Origin: Isochrysis galbana
Taxonomy: Eukaryota; Haptophyta; Isochrysidales; Isochrysidaceae
Length of the DNA stretch: 64,000 nucleotides
Direction: 5' to 3'
Assembly (NCBI GenBank): GCA_018136815.1
Contig: CM030934.1
Location: 6,840,573 to 6,904,572 of the forward strand
Below are positions 48,053 to 61,800 of the stretch, one piece after another (positions within the stretch are counted from its first letter, which is position 1; each line of letters starts with the position of its first letter). The position numbers were made by a program, and so were the translations under genes. Below the pieces are notes generated by a model that saw nothing but the letters and a program-made list of their open reading frames with translations, did no database searches and was not told the origin of the DNA.

Positions 48053-48368
48053 CCCCCCGACTTAATCACGAGCGTCCTCGCGAGCCTTCTGCAAGCGGAA
48101 TCCTTATGTCTCTAAATTGTGGAAATCAAAGCCGCAGCTTGGATTGTAACGAGATGAACGAGATGTAACGAGATGGCCTGATGGCCCGACGACGAGATGA
48201 ACGAGATGGCCTTGATGGCCCGACGAGATGAACGAGATGGCCCTGGGGCCCGACGAGATGAACGAGATGGCCCGAGGGCCCGACGAGATGAACGAGAGTA
48301 ACGAGATGGCCTGATGGCCCGACGAGATGAACGAGATGGCCCGAGGGCCCGACGAGATGAACGAGTGT
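48053..48368 (-). repeat. Collapsed internal region and partial LTR
   Basis: 65 bases of internal sequence (48053-48117) separate the LTR above from a second GATTTCCACA terminus at 48118 of another minus-strand LTR. That LTR continues as CGAGATGAACGAGATGGCCC-type tandem units and breaks off at about 48365, where the plus-strand leader of copy B begins. The minus-strand element has lost almost all its interior. Confidence 0.6.
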
Positions 48369-50702
48369 CGAGTCGAGCGGAGCCGGAGGGCTCTGAGCCA
48401 CTCCGTCGCGAGCAGCACCGGCGGCTAGCGCGGCGCTTTGGCCCTCCTCCCCACCGGGAGTCGGGTGAATGAAATTCTGGACTGGGTCGGGCAACCCCAT
48501 TTGGGTGTCTGGAGGGGAACGAACGGCGAACGAAGGGCTGTGGGGCGGCGAGGCGCTCCTAGCGGCCCTAGTGTGTTGGGTTTTAAGAGATTGTTAGACC
48601 TACAAAGAACTCTTCCCTCAGGGAGGGAGCCTAGGCTGCTTGAGTGCAGCGACGCAGCGAACAACGACGGACAACGGAGCCGAGAACAACAGGATACACC
48701 GACCCACGAACACACCGGAATCATTCACCAAGGCCAAGCGGGCACTACGACTTCTCCTCGAGTCGAAACTTCGCCACCGCTTGTGGAAGAAGGAGACAAC
48801 TCCATTGGTGCCCCTCCGGCCTCGGTTGAGTCCCCTTCTCAACCTTTGCCCGCCGCGCCGTTCTCCGTTCCGCCGAATTCGAATTCCGATCCCGTATTCA
48901 ATACGCCCGTTCCTGTCACGTCCGCCGAGCCTGTTTCTGATCCCCAACCTCCACCCACCGTCGCGGGCCTCCGCTCGCTTCCAAATCCGGCGGCTCGGCG
49001 CCATCCCGTCGATCCAAGCCTCGCCGGTGATGCTTCTGAGCGAGAGGTCATCCTAGCCTCGTGGGGCCAACTGTTTGAGGATGCCGCCTACGAGGTAGCC
49101 TCTCTCTACAGGAAGTCCGACGATTTCGAGCTCATCCACGCCATTCTCAACGGCGGCCTCTCTCGAGCCGGCAATGTTTGGCACTACCGCGTGTTTTTCG
49201 AGAAGGAGCACGTGACCAAGTGGGCTCGGAGCCGCTTCTTCCTCGACCGCACCCTCCATCACCAAGTCCGAATGGGCAAAGAGCTTTCCGAGATCAAGTT
49301 CCCGAAGGGCCTGGCCTCGGACAACGTCCAGACAGCGGCCACCTCCTTGAATGATTTTCGTCTGTCCTTCATCAAGCCGCTCGAGCGCGCCCTCTCGCTC
49401 GGCTGCGACCACCGTGAAATCTTTACATCCTTGCTAGCGGCCGCCAACTTGTGCACCACCGGCAACCAAAGGATCTACGCCTTCCTCCTCGATCTCGCCG
49501 AAGACCCGGTCCTCTCTCTCAACCCCGCGCTGGCCTGCGACGTGCTTCTCCGCAAGTGCGACGCCACCTTCGCGGCCAACGTGCCCGGCTTCGCCAAAGA
49601 CTCCGCCTCCATGGAGTGGGACAGGCTCGTAGCCCGTGAAGCCGGCTCCGATCTCTTAGAGTTATCCAAGAATTTGGTGCGCGCGTACGTCCGCAAGATG
49701 GGTGACGCGAAGGTGGATGCCACGACGGTCTGGGACCACCCAAACATGTCGCACGATATCAATCAACGATTCGAGTCCATCATTCGGAACGACAAGGTCG
49801 ACGCGGCTCGCGGCGTGGATAACGCGACCAAGTTTGGCGAGTGTCTTGCAAAGACTCGCTTCCGCGTCGAGAACCACGAGCTCCCTCGCTCGGCCCTTTC
49901 GTGCGTCAACCTCTGCCAGCGCTACCTGAGCCCGTACGAACAAGCCCGTGCTAGCCAACAACAGACGTCGGTCGCGGTCGCCGCCGTGACGCCGCCGGCG
50001 ACTACTTCCAAGTCCACCAAGACCGCCAAGGTTGCTAAGGCTGCCTCTAACCCCGCGGACACTACGGCTTCGATGGTCGCCGCCGTCCAAGCAGCGGTGG
50101 CCGAGGCATTAAAATCGCAAAACAACAACTCGAACCGCAAGGCGACTGGCGCTGACAATCGTCGGGCTCCGCCTCCGCCTACGAATTACTCCGCATCGTC
50201 TCCGTTACCGGACGCACTTCTTGACCGTCCTCTCGGCAAAAGCACGTCTTCTCGTCGCCAATGTGATCCCCCTCCGAACGGCCTTGGGCTTCCGGCCGAT
50301 TCGGGCCTCTCGGAATGGGATCCAGCTAGCTGGTCTTGAGCACGAGCCCGTTTCTGGCAAATTTCTCGTTACGCGGGTCACCCGGCCCTTCGCGCTGCGC
50401 TCACGCGCTGCCGTCCCTCGGATGCCACCATGACGGCGCCGCGTCTCGACGACTTAGACCGCGACGTCAAGGAGTGGACCGACGCCAACGGCTGCGCGTA
50501 CTGCGCCTTTCGTCCCCGGGCTCCATCTGGTACGCCCGAAGCAGACCTGTGGAAGTATGGCACGGGCGACGGAGCTCATAACCCCGTCGTTTGCCAACCG
50601 TACATTCGTTTTCTCTGCGAAGGTGGCAGTGGCGAGTGTGGTAACGACCCAGAAGTCCACCGCCGCCTCCGCACGATGGTTGTTCTCCGTCCGGCCCAGT
50701 AG
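48369..50702 (+). pseudogene. Ty3/Gypsy copy B, leader and Gag
   Basis: Leader from GTCGAGTCGAGCGG at 48369. The Gag frame is open from about 48438 to TAG 50700-50702, interrupted by one in-frame TGA at 50337-50339. Copy A has an Arg codon (CGG) nearby in the same alignment, so a CGA-to-TGA change is likely. No in-frame ATG is found in the first 230 codons; the true start is unknown. The folded part (about 49040-49930) includes WGQLFEDAAYEVASLY, HYRVFFEKEHVTKWARSRFF and LCTTGNQRIYAFLLDL. The C-terminal Cys/His region (50484-50670) matches copy A. Confidence 0.8.
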
Positions 50703-53700
50703 GTCGCCGGCGGGGCCCACGTCCGCGCTGTCACCCCGCTACCAGTCCAGGGTAGTGGGCCTGAACGCCACCCACCAAAAGATCGTATTATGCTACGGCC
50801 GAGTACTTCTACGGCCTCCAACCAGTACCCTAAGATTCCGCAAGTTCCAGACAAGCCCTTCCACCTCCACCCCCCTCTTTCTCCTGCCTCCTCGCCGATT
50901 ACCCCTATTTCTCCCAATGCCGATAATTCCATCCTGGTTCTCGATATCACGCACGAGTCCTCCAAACCAAGTCAACCGTCCCCGCCTCTCTATCAACTCA
51001 AGCCGCTGAACCGCTACCCCACGCCACTCCCCAAGCATCAACAGTCCAAGACCTCACGGTCTGCGAAAATCCAGCCGCCGCAGGCCCAATCCAACCTTCA
51101 ATCTCTCAAATCAAATTTCGCATGTCCGAGCCACAAAACGTCTCCCGAGTACGAGTCCGAGTCCAAGTCACGTTCGGAATTGCCCTCTTCGTCTTACGCC
51201 ACCGCGCGCCCATCTACGAGTCTGAGCCCAGTCCAGTCATCACCGGTATCACCAGTCTCCATCGCTACGACGATGGAGGCGCAGTTCTCCGGTTCTTCCC
51301 CACTTTCTTTCGAGTCCGAGTCCAAGCCTGTTTTGAGCAAACCCCGTTCTGAGCCATCCGAGTCCGAGTCCGAGTCCGAGTTTACAATGTCACCGAGCCC
51401 TACCACGCGGTCGACCGCAGGATTAACGGAGCTCCAGCCACCCACTGAGCCTCCGACGACCACTCCTTCCGAGGGAGTGTTCACCTTCGGTCCTCCACGC
51501 CCCGAGTCTGAGTCATTTGGAATCTCCGGTCACGTCCAGAATTCCAACCACACCCGAGCCCCGTTTCACGAGCCACCGCGTATCGAGTCCAAACACAAGC
51601 TGACGCCGAAGCCCTCGACGACAGCCACTGTGTCCTTATCCCAGCCACCGTTTCGAGTCTCGCCGCAGCCGGCCTGCCACTCCAGCAAGCTGCACGCCGC
51701 CGAGCCGATCCCTTCCGTTTCCGTTCCGAGTCCGAGTCCAATCGCACAAGACAATGCATCCCGAGCCCGCGTAATCAAGCCCGTCACCGAGTCCGAGATT
51801 ACGGCCGCACCGAGCCAACCGGTGCTGGCCACCGTGCCCCTATCGTCATCACAAGCGTCAGCCTCGTCCTCACCGACGGTTGCGACGCCAGGGGGCTTCA
51901 CCTTTGGGCCGGCACCGTCCGTTCCCATTTCGAAAGTGAGCCCTGTTTTCAGTGCCCAGCACGCCAGAAACGACGAGTCCGAGTCCGAGTACCAATTAAC
52001 GTCACCGCGGAGTCTGCGGTCGACCACCGGCGTTCCCACGCCACCCCATCAACCGAGAGCCATGGAGGAGCTGGCACAGCCGTCTCCTAGCCCCTCTGAA
52101 GTCGCCGAGTCTTCCGAATTCGAGTCTGAATCCACCGTAATTTCAGCGGTCCATCCACCCGCTAGCCCGAGCCAAGTCCTCCGAAGAATGCTTCGCATTG
52201 CAGAACCTCTTCGGCCACCACCCACGCCAGCCGCTGCCGCAGAGCCACCACCCTGGCCTCAGCCTTCCCCGCAGCCGGCTTCTACGACAGCCACGTCCCT
52301 TCTTTCGCCGGCGCCGACCCCGCCGACGACAGATTGCAACGAAGTCGATGCCTGACCCGATTCCTCTCCCGACGTGACCATGGAGAGTGACCACAACTCC
52401 CTTGCACGTCGAGGAACGGCCGCCTCCCAAACCGAGCTTCTACGCCCATTGAGCCAGCCCAACCGAGTCTCTAAGCCATGTCCTTCATGTCTCTCACCGG
52501 TGGTCTCGCGGCCGCGGCGTCCGTCGCCGCAATCCGACACCCCACTTCTCCGAGTTTCTTCGTCAATCCCGTCCTCTGAGCCCGTCTCCACGTCGTCGAT
52601 ATCCGAGTCTTCTTCTATTCGTCCTACGTCGCCGCGGCCACCGGTCGCAGCCTCCAAGCACTGCCTGCCTCTCGATACCACTGCCACCGCCATCATGCGC
52701 GTGGCAGCGATCAATGCGTCCGCAATCCAGTCCTTCGATTCCTCTCGAAACAACTCCGATGTCGGCACCCGCGATGATACCCCGTCACCCGCTCTCCACG
52801 CTCTCGCCTCTCTTCGTGCACGAGCGAGCGGCTCTGCGGTGGTATTACCTCGGCACCTCACGGAGGCAGCCCAAGAGCTCCGCCGGCCGCGCAGTGGCAC
52901 CTTAGCCTCGCCTGCCGCCGCGCTACCCAAGCACTTCGATGAGCTTTGCGCTGAGCTCACGAAGACGAGTCAACAAGTCCAAGACGGGCTGACTTCTGGC
53001 TGTCACGCCCCACGAGTTCTCGTCGTTGGTGAGACTAGCGGCGTCGTCTCCTCCATGTTCCTACTCGCCGGAGCTGATGTAGCTACGTGCGATTTGTATC
53101 CTTCCGAGATTGACTACGTGCCCCACTTCCAAGGCGACGCGCTTCATGTCCAAAACCTAGGTTGGGACCTAGTCATCGCCCACCCGCCCTGCACGTACCT
53201 CTCCGCCGTCAGCAGTCAATGGCTCTCCCAAGAACCCGGACGTCGTGCCGCTCTTGAGTCGGCCGCCCGCGTCTTCAAGTCAATGGCCTCCGCCACTGCT
53301 CCGTTTGTAGCGGTTGAGAACCCTCGGATGCATGCGGAAGCTCGCCGTTTAGTCGGGGGGTTGACCCCGACCCAATTCGTCCAACCCTGGGAGCACGGCA
53401 CTGGACACCAGAAAGCCACCGGGTTGTACCTCACCAAAGGGCTGCCGCCTCTCCAGCCAACCTGCGTCGTGGATGGCCGTGAGTCGGCCATGGCTAACCT
53501 CTCTCCTTCACCGCACCGTGGCGCTCTTCGCAGCCGCACCTACGTCGGTGTAGCTGGAGCGATGGCGACCCATTGGATGCCTGTTCTTCTTCGACATTTG
53601 AGCCAACAGGGAGACCAGCCATCGACGAAGAAACTGTCCGCGTTGGAGCTACTCGCTTGCGCGCGGCGCAGCCTATCGGACCGGCCTTCCCTTAGCTCGA

Positions 53701-56700
53701 CTGAGGCTACCGCATACGAGCCGTGGTCGGCTCTTCATCGTTATGAGAGGGGGAGGGAATCTAGTGAAGTTTCTTCCGACCCCGTTGTTTCCCGTCCAGC
53801 TACTCCCGAGTCAGACAACCACGAAGACCAAAAAGAAACCCACGATAACCACGACAACGACACGCCACTCTACGCCTCCGAGTCTACTCTCCACGACCCA
53901 TTCTCTCCATGGACCGCCCCGCCTCCGGCACGCGCGAGCTCGCCGCGTCCGACGACGCCGACGACTCTCCGGAAGCGGCGCCAACAATGGCAATCATTCG
54001 GAGTGAACGGGGACCAGAAATGGTCCAACGTCACGCTCGAAACCGCTGACGAAATAAGAGCGCAAGCTCTAGCCGGACGAGGCGCCGACGAGGAATCCGA
54101 CCTCGCCGCTGCCGTCCGAGCGCCGATCGAGTTCGTGGAAGCCAAAGGCATCCGCGCCGAAGAGCTAGCCTCATTAGTTCGAAGACCCAAGACAGAAGCC
54201 CAAGCTCGTCTCGAGAAAGACTGGGAAAAGATGTCCGACCACCCGAGGCACCCCACCGACAAGAGAGGCCTGGGATACACTAGTCCCAAGCTATCACCCT
54301 GCACCGCTACCAACGAGGACGACGCCTCTAGACCCTCTGCCACGATAGCGGCAGTCGGATTACCCGAAGAGACGACGATCACCATGACGACGAATTCACC
54401 CGAGCAACCACGCTGTCGACCAACCCCGTCCCCGTCCGACACCATCGCACACGTGACCGCGCACCGACCGGATAGCGTCGTGGATACCCTACCATCTGCC
54501 TACCCAAGGCATTGCCTATATGTTCGAGACCTAGTGGTCTGCCGCTCCGGCGAGGCTACCGGCAAAGAAGGAGTTATCTTAGCCGACTCCGCTCTCACGG
54601 TCAACAATACACTCGCTGACACCGGAGCTGGCCCGTCGGTCGTGACCACTTCCCTCTTGTCCAGCCTACCCAAAGACGCATGCGTCGAGCGGCTGCCGCA
54701 AGCCGTAGTGACACCGCTCCATGGCCCAGACGGCCTACCTCTTATCACGCGAGGCAAGGCTCGGATCGTTTTCTCCGTCGGTGGATTTCTCTTTCGTCAT
54801 ACGTTCATGGTGATTGAAGGCAACCCGATGCTGCTGCTCGGGAACGACTTCTTAGCTACGCACGCCGCTTCGATTCAGCTCGCCTCCGACAGCACGGACG
54901 GCTCTATCACCCTCGGTGCTCCATCCACGGTGGCTCCTCTTGAGGTTAATGGCAGTCCAAGCCCCGACGCTCCGCCGATCTTTCGCGTCTCGACGTCACC
55001 GATAGCGGTGGTCCCTGTCAGCATGACTTGTGCACAGGTCTGTCCGACCTCCGCGAACCCAATCACGACTGACTTCTTCCGAGGGCCGCAGGCCACCAAA
55101 AACGACAACCAGCTAGTCACCGAGCCTCTCTTCAGCACGGCCGATGAGTTTGCCGCCAAAGCGCCGGCATCATGTGGCTCCGAGTACCTCCTATACACCC
55201 ACGAACCTATCACGATCCCGGCCTATCATCGGGCAACGTTTCACGTCCGAATTCCGCTAGCTCTTCGAGAACACGAAGACTGCGCCATGCTCGTGGACCG
55301 ACTCCCTACGCGTGAAACGATCGATAGCTCTCCTCTCGTCATTCCCCAAGTAGAGAGGTCGAACTCCGACCACACCATCGCGGTTACGGTGGTCAACACT
55401 GACCCCAAACCTCTACACCTTCCGTCGTTCCATCCTGTAGCTTCGCTACAGGTTCGATTCAAAATTCACGCTGGAACATATCGCCGCGTCGGGGCCGTTA
55501 ACTCGCCGGATGTGATTGAGTCGCTCGACGAGGACCAGCGTAAGCTCCTCGAGGCAGCCAAGATCGACCCCGAAGGCCGTCTCTCGATGCCCCAACGTGA
55601 ACAAGTTCGTCGTCTACTGGCCCGACGTATCGCTGCTTTCGCAATTGACCCGACCAACCCGAATCACACTCACGTGATGGAGGTAGAGCTACCGCTCAAC
55701 CCTGGAGCCGAAGCTCACCGCCACGCACCGTCTAGAGTTGGACGAGAGGGTGAGAAGATCATAGAGGACGAAGTTTGCAAGATGGAGTCCGCGGGCATCA
55801 TTAGGAAATCAAATTCGTCGTGGGCCTCTCGAGTCGTGCTAGTCACTAAGAAGGATGGCTCCGTACGTTTCTGCGTAGATTATCGCGACGTCAACTCCAA
55901 GCTTCGTCTAGAGGACAGCCCTCTTCCCCTCACGGTAGAAGCCATCGACCGATTGTCGTCCGGCCAAGGCAACCTTGATTCTCTATTCCTTTGCACCCTG
56001 GACCTGGCATCTGGTTTCTGGGGTATACCGATCAAAGAGTCCGATAAACATATCACCGCGTTCACTACTCATCGCGGCAAGTACGAGTTCAATTACTTGC
56101 CTTTTGGTGTTCAATCCGGTCCCTCGTATATGTGCCGCCTCATGGACGCCGCTCTCGGTGGGCTGGCATGGGAGATTTGTATGCCATACTTGGATGATGT
56201 CGGCGCCTGGTCGACAGGCGTAGGTGACTCGCTGCAGGCCAGGGAAGAGTCGTCATTCCAACAAATGTTACACCGTCTTGATCTTGTCTTGGAACGTCTC
56301 ATCTGGGCGGGCCTCACTTGCAAGATGTCGAAATGCGTTTTCTTTGCCACCTCGGCTGAATATCTCGGCCACGTTGTTTCGCGTGAAGGTCTTCGGATGG
56401 ATCCCAAGAAAGTGGAAGCCGTCTCGAAAATCGACCCTACCCAAATCAACTCTATCGAAGCCGTCCGTTCTTTCCTTGGACTGTGCTCGTACTACCGCCG
56501 TTTTATACGCCGTTTTGCGATCCGTGCAGCGCCGTTAACCGCTCTCACGCGGAAAGGGTGCGATGTCCCGGTCGAGTCGCAAACAGAAGCCTGTCGCCAG
56601 GCTATCGAAGATCTCAAGCAAGCTATCTGTGAAGAACCCGTACTCGCACCTCCTCGAGACGACCGTCCTTTCCTCGTTAAGACCGACGGTGCTAGCAAGC

Positions 56701-58715
56701 TAGGCATCGCCGGCGTCCTTGCTCAGAAAGACGACGAAGGGAGAGAGCGCGTTGTTGCATACTACGGTCGTAGTTTGAGTCCGGCTGAGCGCTGAGCGCC
56801 ATTGGACAGTTACTGAAATCGAACTTCTAGCAGCGCTAGAATCGATCCGAAATTGGAGGCCTTATCTATGGGGTCGCCACTTCACCCTCGTCGTAGACCA
56901 TTCAGCTTTGCGCTGGCTTCACACGATGAAAGATCAAGTCACCGGTGGTCCAGCCTCGCGCCTCATGCGATGGGTCCTGAAGCTAGCCGAATATCGATTC
57001 GACGTCGTGCACAAACCTGGAGTCACTCACTGGGACGCCGACGGCTTATCCCGCCTAGTTGCTCTCGAGCCCGATCACGATCCTCTCCATCTCGAGGAGA
57101 GTGACGTCCATTCTTTCGATTCTTCCGAAATTCACGACATAGTTGCCGCCGCGGTTACTTCATCCACCCTCACCGCTCGCCGCCAACAAGCAAACGATAG
57201 GCTCGCTCGTCAAGCATCGGAATCTTCGGAGTCGATTACCTCCTCGTATCTCGATGTGGGCGTGCCTCATGCCGACGAATTGCGTCAAGCGCTCTCTACC
57301 GACGAGTTCGCTAGCTCGATCATTTCTGAACTCGAGTCGATCCTTCCGAAAGCTTCCTCTTCGATCGACTCTAGCTCGTCGTCGAAGAAGAGGTCCCGAT
57401 TCCTGCTTCGCGATGGCCTACTCTACTACCGCTCCTCAGAGGCGGAAGAGGCTCCTCTTCGTTTATACATTCCGGAGTCCCTTCGTGACACGTACCTCCG
57501 CGCCTACCATGACCACCTTGGTCACCCAGGTGCGACAAGGATGACTACCCTACTTCGTTCTCGAGTTTACTGGCCTGGCCTATCCGCCTCTGTATCGGAG
57601 TACGTTCGAGAGTGCCATGAATGCACTCTTGGCAAACCGTTACCGCGACCGCTCGCCCATCCATCCGGTCTTTCTATCGGATCCTATCCTTTCGACGTCG
57701 TCTATTGCGATATTCTTTCGATGGCTCCCACCCACGATTTCGTATCCGGCCGCTCCGGTTTTGATAAGCTGATTGTTTTCGTCGATTCTCTCTCTCGTTG
57801 GATTGAAGCTGAGCCTTGCAACGGTAACCCCTCGTCCGCAAAATGTCTGGACGTCTTCATGCGTCTCATCGTATCTCGTTATGGAGTCCCTCGCCAACTT
57901 CGAACCGACGCCGGCTCGAATCTTTGCTCTCGATTAGTTGACCTAATTCTCAAAGCGACTGGCACGGACTTGAGCACTACTGAAGCCTATCGCCACGAAG
58001 GCGTAGGGCTAGTGGAAAGAGCTCAACAAACTCTCCTCACGATGACTCGAGTCTCCAATGAAGGCGGCGCCCATTGGGTCGACCACCTTCCGTTTCTTCT
58101 CATGTCTATGCGAGCGACCGCCGGTCGCGTCGTACCAAGTCACCCGCGGCTATCTTATTTGGTCGGGAGCTTCGTCTTCCAGCTCAACTTGCTGACCCTG
58201 CTCCTGTTCTCGAGTTGCTTCCATCTCGGCCTCCGTCCGATGCCGTCACTTACGCCACCGAGCTCAATAAGAAGCTTCTCGAGTCGTGGCGTTCCGCCCT
58301 CGAAAGTACTCAAGAAGCCCAACGCGAATCGATGCGCTCCGCCTCTCAAAAGTCTAAACTCGGTGTCACCTTCAAACCAGGAGACAGAGTTTGTCGTCGA
58401 ATCCCTGGCCACGCCAACAAACTTCAATATCTCTACTCCGGTCCCTACCGAGTAGAAGAAGCCATCTCGGCCACTCGCTACCGTCTACGCGATCTCGAAA
58501 ATCGTCAAGTCAAGGATGAAGTTCACATTTCCAATCTTCGTCCGTACTTCACCGTCACCGATTCGTCTCCGCTCGCTGAAGATGAGTACTTGGTCGAAAG
58601 AGTTACTCGATCGCAAGGGCGATGGAGTTTCATTCAAGTATCTCGTCAAGTGGCGCGGCTATCCTCGTTCTGAAGCTACTTGGGAGTCTCGAATTGAGTT
58701 GCTTCGGCGTTGTGC
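50703..58715 (+). pseudogene. Ty3/Gypsy copy B, Pol with methyltransferase-like domain, damaged
   Basis: Same frame as Gag after TAG. Domain order as in copy A: Ser/Glu-rich linker with repeated ESESESE, methyltransferase-like domain, protease (LADTGAG near 54616), RT (YLDDVG near 56188), RNase H, integrase, chromodomain cut by the gap. Lesions: in-frame TGA at 52353-52355; a tandem 7-base TGAGCGC duplication at 56786-56799 that shifts the frame inside RNase H; a shift near 58131 in the integrase; and another near 58590 before the chromodomain. It should make no full product. Conserved motifs otherwise survive, so the damage is recent or partly sequencing error. Confidence 0.88.
53014..53607 (+). 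other. Methyltransferase-like domain in Pol B
   Basis: VLVVGETSGVVSSMFLLAG, CDLYPSE, AHPPCTYLSAVS (Cys codon 53190-53192), VENPRMH and RSRTYVGVAGAMATHW. About 33 of 196 residues differ from copy A by my count, all motif residues being kept. The preceding linkers of A and B cannot be aligned by eye. Confidence 0.75.
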
Positions 58716-58815
58716 NNNNNNNNNNNNNNNNNNNNNNNNNNNNNNNNNNNNNNNNNNNNNNNNNNNNNNNNNNNNNNNNNNNNNNNNNNNNNNNNNNNNN
58801 NNNNNNNNNNNNNNN
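58716..58815. other. Assembly gap (100 N)
   Basis: 100 N placeholder. The left side ends in the chromodomain of copy B; the right side restarts in the linker region upstream of the methyltransferase domain. Confidence 0.98.
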
Positions 58816-61800
58816 GAGTCTGAGCCCAGTCCAGTCATCACCGGTATCACCAGTCTCCATCGCTACGACGATGGAGGCGCAGTTCTCCGGTTCTTCCCCA
58901 CTTTCTTTCGAGTCCGGAGTCCAAGCCTGTTTTGAGCAAACCCCGTTCTGAGCCATCGAGTCGAGTCCGAGTCCGAGTTTACAATGTCACCGAGCCCTAC
59001 CACCGCGGTCGACCGCCAGGATTAACGGAGCTCCAGCCACCCACTGAGCCTCCGACGACCACTCCTTCCGAGGGAGTGTTCACCTTCGGTCCTCCACGCC
59101 CGAGTCTGAGTCATTTGGAATCTCCGGTCACGTCCAGAATTCCAACCACACCCGAGCCCCGTTTCACGAGCCACCGCGTATCGAGTCCAAACACAAGCTG
59201 ACGCCGAAGCCCTCGACGACAGCCACTGTGTCCTTATCCCAGCCACCGTTTCGAGTCTCCCGCAGCCGGCCTGCCACTCCAGCAAGCTGCACGCCGCCGA
59301 GCCGATCCCTTCCGTTTCCGTTCCGAGTCCGAGTCCAATCGCACAAGACAATGCATCCCGAGCCCGCGTAATCAAGCCCGTCACCGAGTCCGAGATTACG
59401 GCCGCACCGAGCCAACCGGTGCTGGCCACCGTGCCCCTATCGTCATCACAAGCGTCAGCCTCGTCCTCACCGACGGTTGCGACGCCAGGGGGCTTCACCT
59501 TTGGGCCGGCACCGTCCGTTCCCATTTCGAAAGTGAGCCCTGTTTTCAGTGCCCAGCACGCCAGAAACGACGAGTCCGAGTCCGAGTACCAATTAACGTC
59601 ACCGCGGAGTCTGCGGTCGACCACCGGCGTTCCCACGCCACCCCATCAACCGAGAGCCATGGAGGAGCTGGCACAGCCGTCTCCTAGCCCCTCTGAAGTC
59701 GCCGAGTCTTCCGAATTCGAGTCTGAATCCACCGTAATTTCAGCGGTCCATCCACCCGCTAGCCCGAGCCAAGTCCTCCGAAGAATGCTTCGCATTGCAG
59801 AACCTCTTCGGCCACCACCCACGCCAGCCGCTGCCGCAGAGCCACCACCCTGGCCTCAGCCTTCCCCGCAGCCGGCTTCTACGACAGCCACGTCCCTTCT
59901 TTCGCCGGCGCCGACCCCGCCGACGACAGATTGCAACGAAGTCGATGCCTGACCCGATTCCTCTCCCGACGTGACCATGGAGAGTGACCACAACTCCCTT
60001 GCACGTCGAGGAACGGCCGCCTCCCAAACCGAGCTTCTACGCCCATTGAGCCAGCCCAACCGAGTCTCTAAGCCATGTCCTTCATGTCTCTCACCGGTGG
60101 TCTCGCGGCCGCGGCGTCCGTCGCCGCAATCCGACACCCCACTTCTCCGAGTTTCTTCGTCAATCCCGTCCTCTGAGCCCGTCTCCACGTCGTCGATATC
60201 CGAGTCTTCTTCTATTCGTCCTACGTCGCCGCGGCCACCGGTCGCAGCCTCCAAGCACTGCCTGCCTCTCGATACCACTGCCACCGCCATCATGCGCGTG
60301 GCAGCGATCAATGCGTCCGCAATCCAGTCCTTCGATTCCTCTCGAAACAACTCCGATGTCGGCACCCGCGATGATACCCCGTCACCCGCTCTCCACGCTC
60401 TCGCCTCTCTTCGTGCACGAGCGAGCGGCTCTGCGGTGGTATTACCTCGCACCTCACGGAGGCAGCCCAAGAGCTCCGCCGGCCGCGCAGTGGCACCTTA
60501 GCCTCGCCTGCCGCCGCGCTACCCAAGCACTTCGATGAGCTTTGCGCTGAGCTCACGAAGACGAGTCAACAAGTCCAAGACGGGCTGACTTCTGGCTGTC
60601 ACGCCCCACGAGTTCTCGTCGTTGGTGAGACTAGCGGCGTCGTCTCCTCCATGTTCCTACTCGCCGGAGCTGATGTAGCTACGTGCGATTTGTATCCTTC
60701 CGAGATTGACTACGTGCCCCACTTCCAAGGCGACGCGCTTCATGTCCAAAACCTAGGTTGGGACCTAGTCATCGCCCACCCGCCCTGCACGTACCTCTCC
60801 GCCGTCAGCAGTCAATGGCTCTCCCAAGAACCCGGACGTCGTGCCGCTCTTGAGTCGGCCGCCCGCGTCTTCAAGTCAATGGCCTCCGCCACTGCTCCGT
60901 TTGTAGCGGTTGAGAACCCTCGGATGCATGCGGAAGCTCGCCGTTTAGTCGGGGGGTTGACCCCGACCCAATTCGTCCAACCCTGGGAGCACGGCACTGG
61001 ACACCAGAAAGCCACCGGGTTGTACCTCACCAAAGGGCTGCCGCCTCTCCAGCCAACCTGCGTCGTGGATGGCCGTGAGTCGGCCATGGCTAACCTCTCT
61101 CCTTCACCGCACCGTGGCGCTCTTCGCAGCCGCACCTACGTCGGTGTAGCTGGAGCGATGGCGACCCATTGGATGCCTGTTCTTCTTCGACATTTGAGCC
61201 AACAGGGAGACCAGCCATCGACGAAGAAACTGTCCGCGTTGGAGCTACTCGCTTGCGCGCGGCGCAGCCTATCGGACCGGCCTTCCCTTAGCTCGACTGA
61301 GGCTACCGCATACGAGCCGTGGTCGGCTCTTCATCGTTATGAGAGGGGGAGGGAATCTAGTGAAGTTTCTTCCGACCCCGTTGTTTCCCGTCCAGCTACT
61401 CCCGAGTCAGACAACCACGAAGACCAAAAAGAAACCCACGATAACCACGACAACGACACGCCACTCTACGCCTCCGAGTCTACTCTCCACGACCCATTCT
61501 CTCCATGGACCGCCCCGCCTCCGGCACGCGCGAGCTCGCCGCGTCCGACGACGCCGACGACTCTCCGGAAGCGGCGCCAACAATGGCAATCATTCGGAGT
61601 GAACGGGGACCAGAAATGGTCCAACGTCACGCTCGAAACCGCTGACGAAATAAGAGCGCAAGCTCTAGCCGGACGAGGCGCCGACGAGGAATCCGACCTC
61701 GCCGCTGCCGTCCGAGCGCCGATCGAGTTCGTGGAAGCCAAAGGCATCCGCGCCGAAGAGCTAGCCTCATTAGTTCGAAGACCCAAGACAGAAGCCCAAG

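Noticed and set aside
48140..48365. Tandem GAGATGAACGAGATGGCCC array as a separate satellite
   Set aside because: The same units are part of the LTR 3' end at 25312-25430, so it is LTR sequence.
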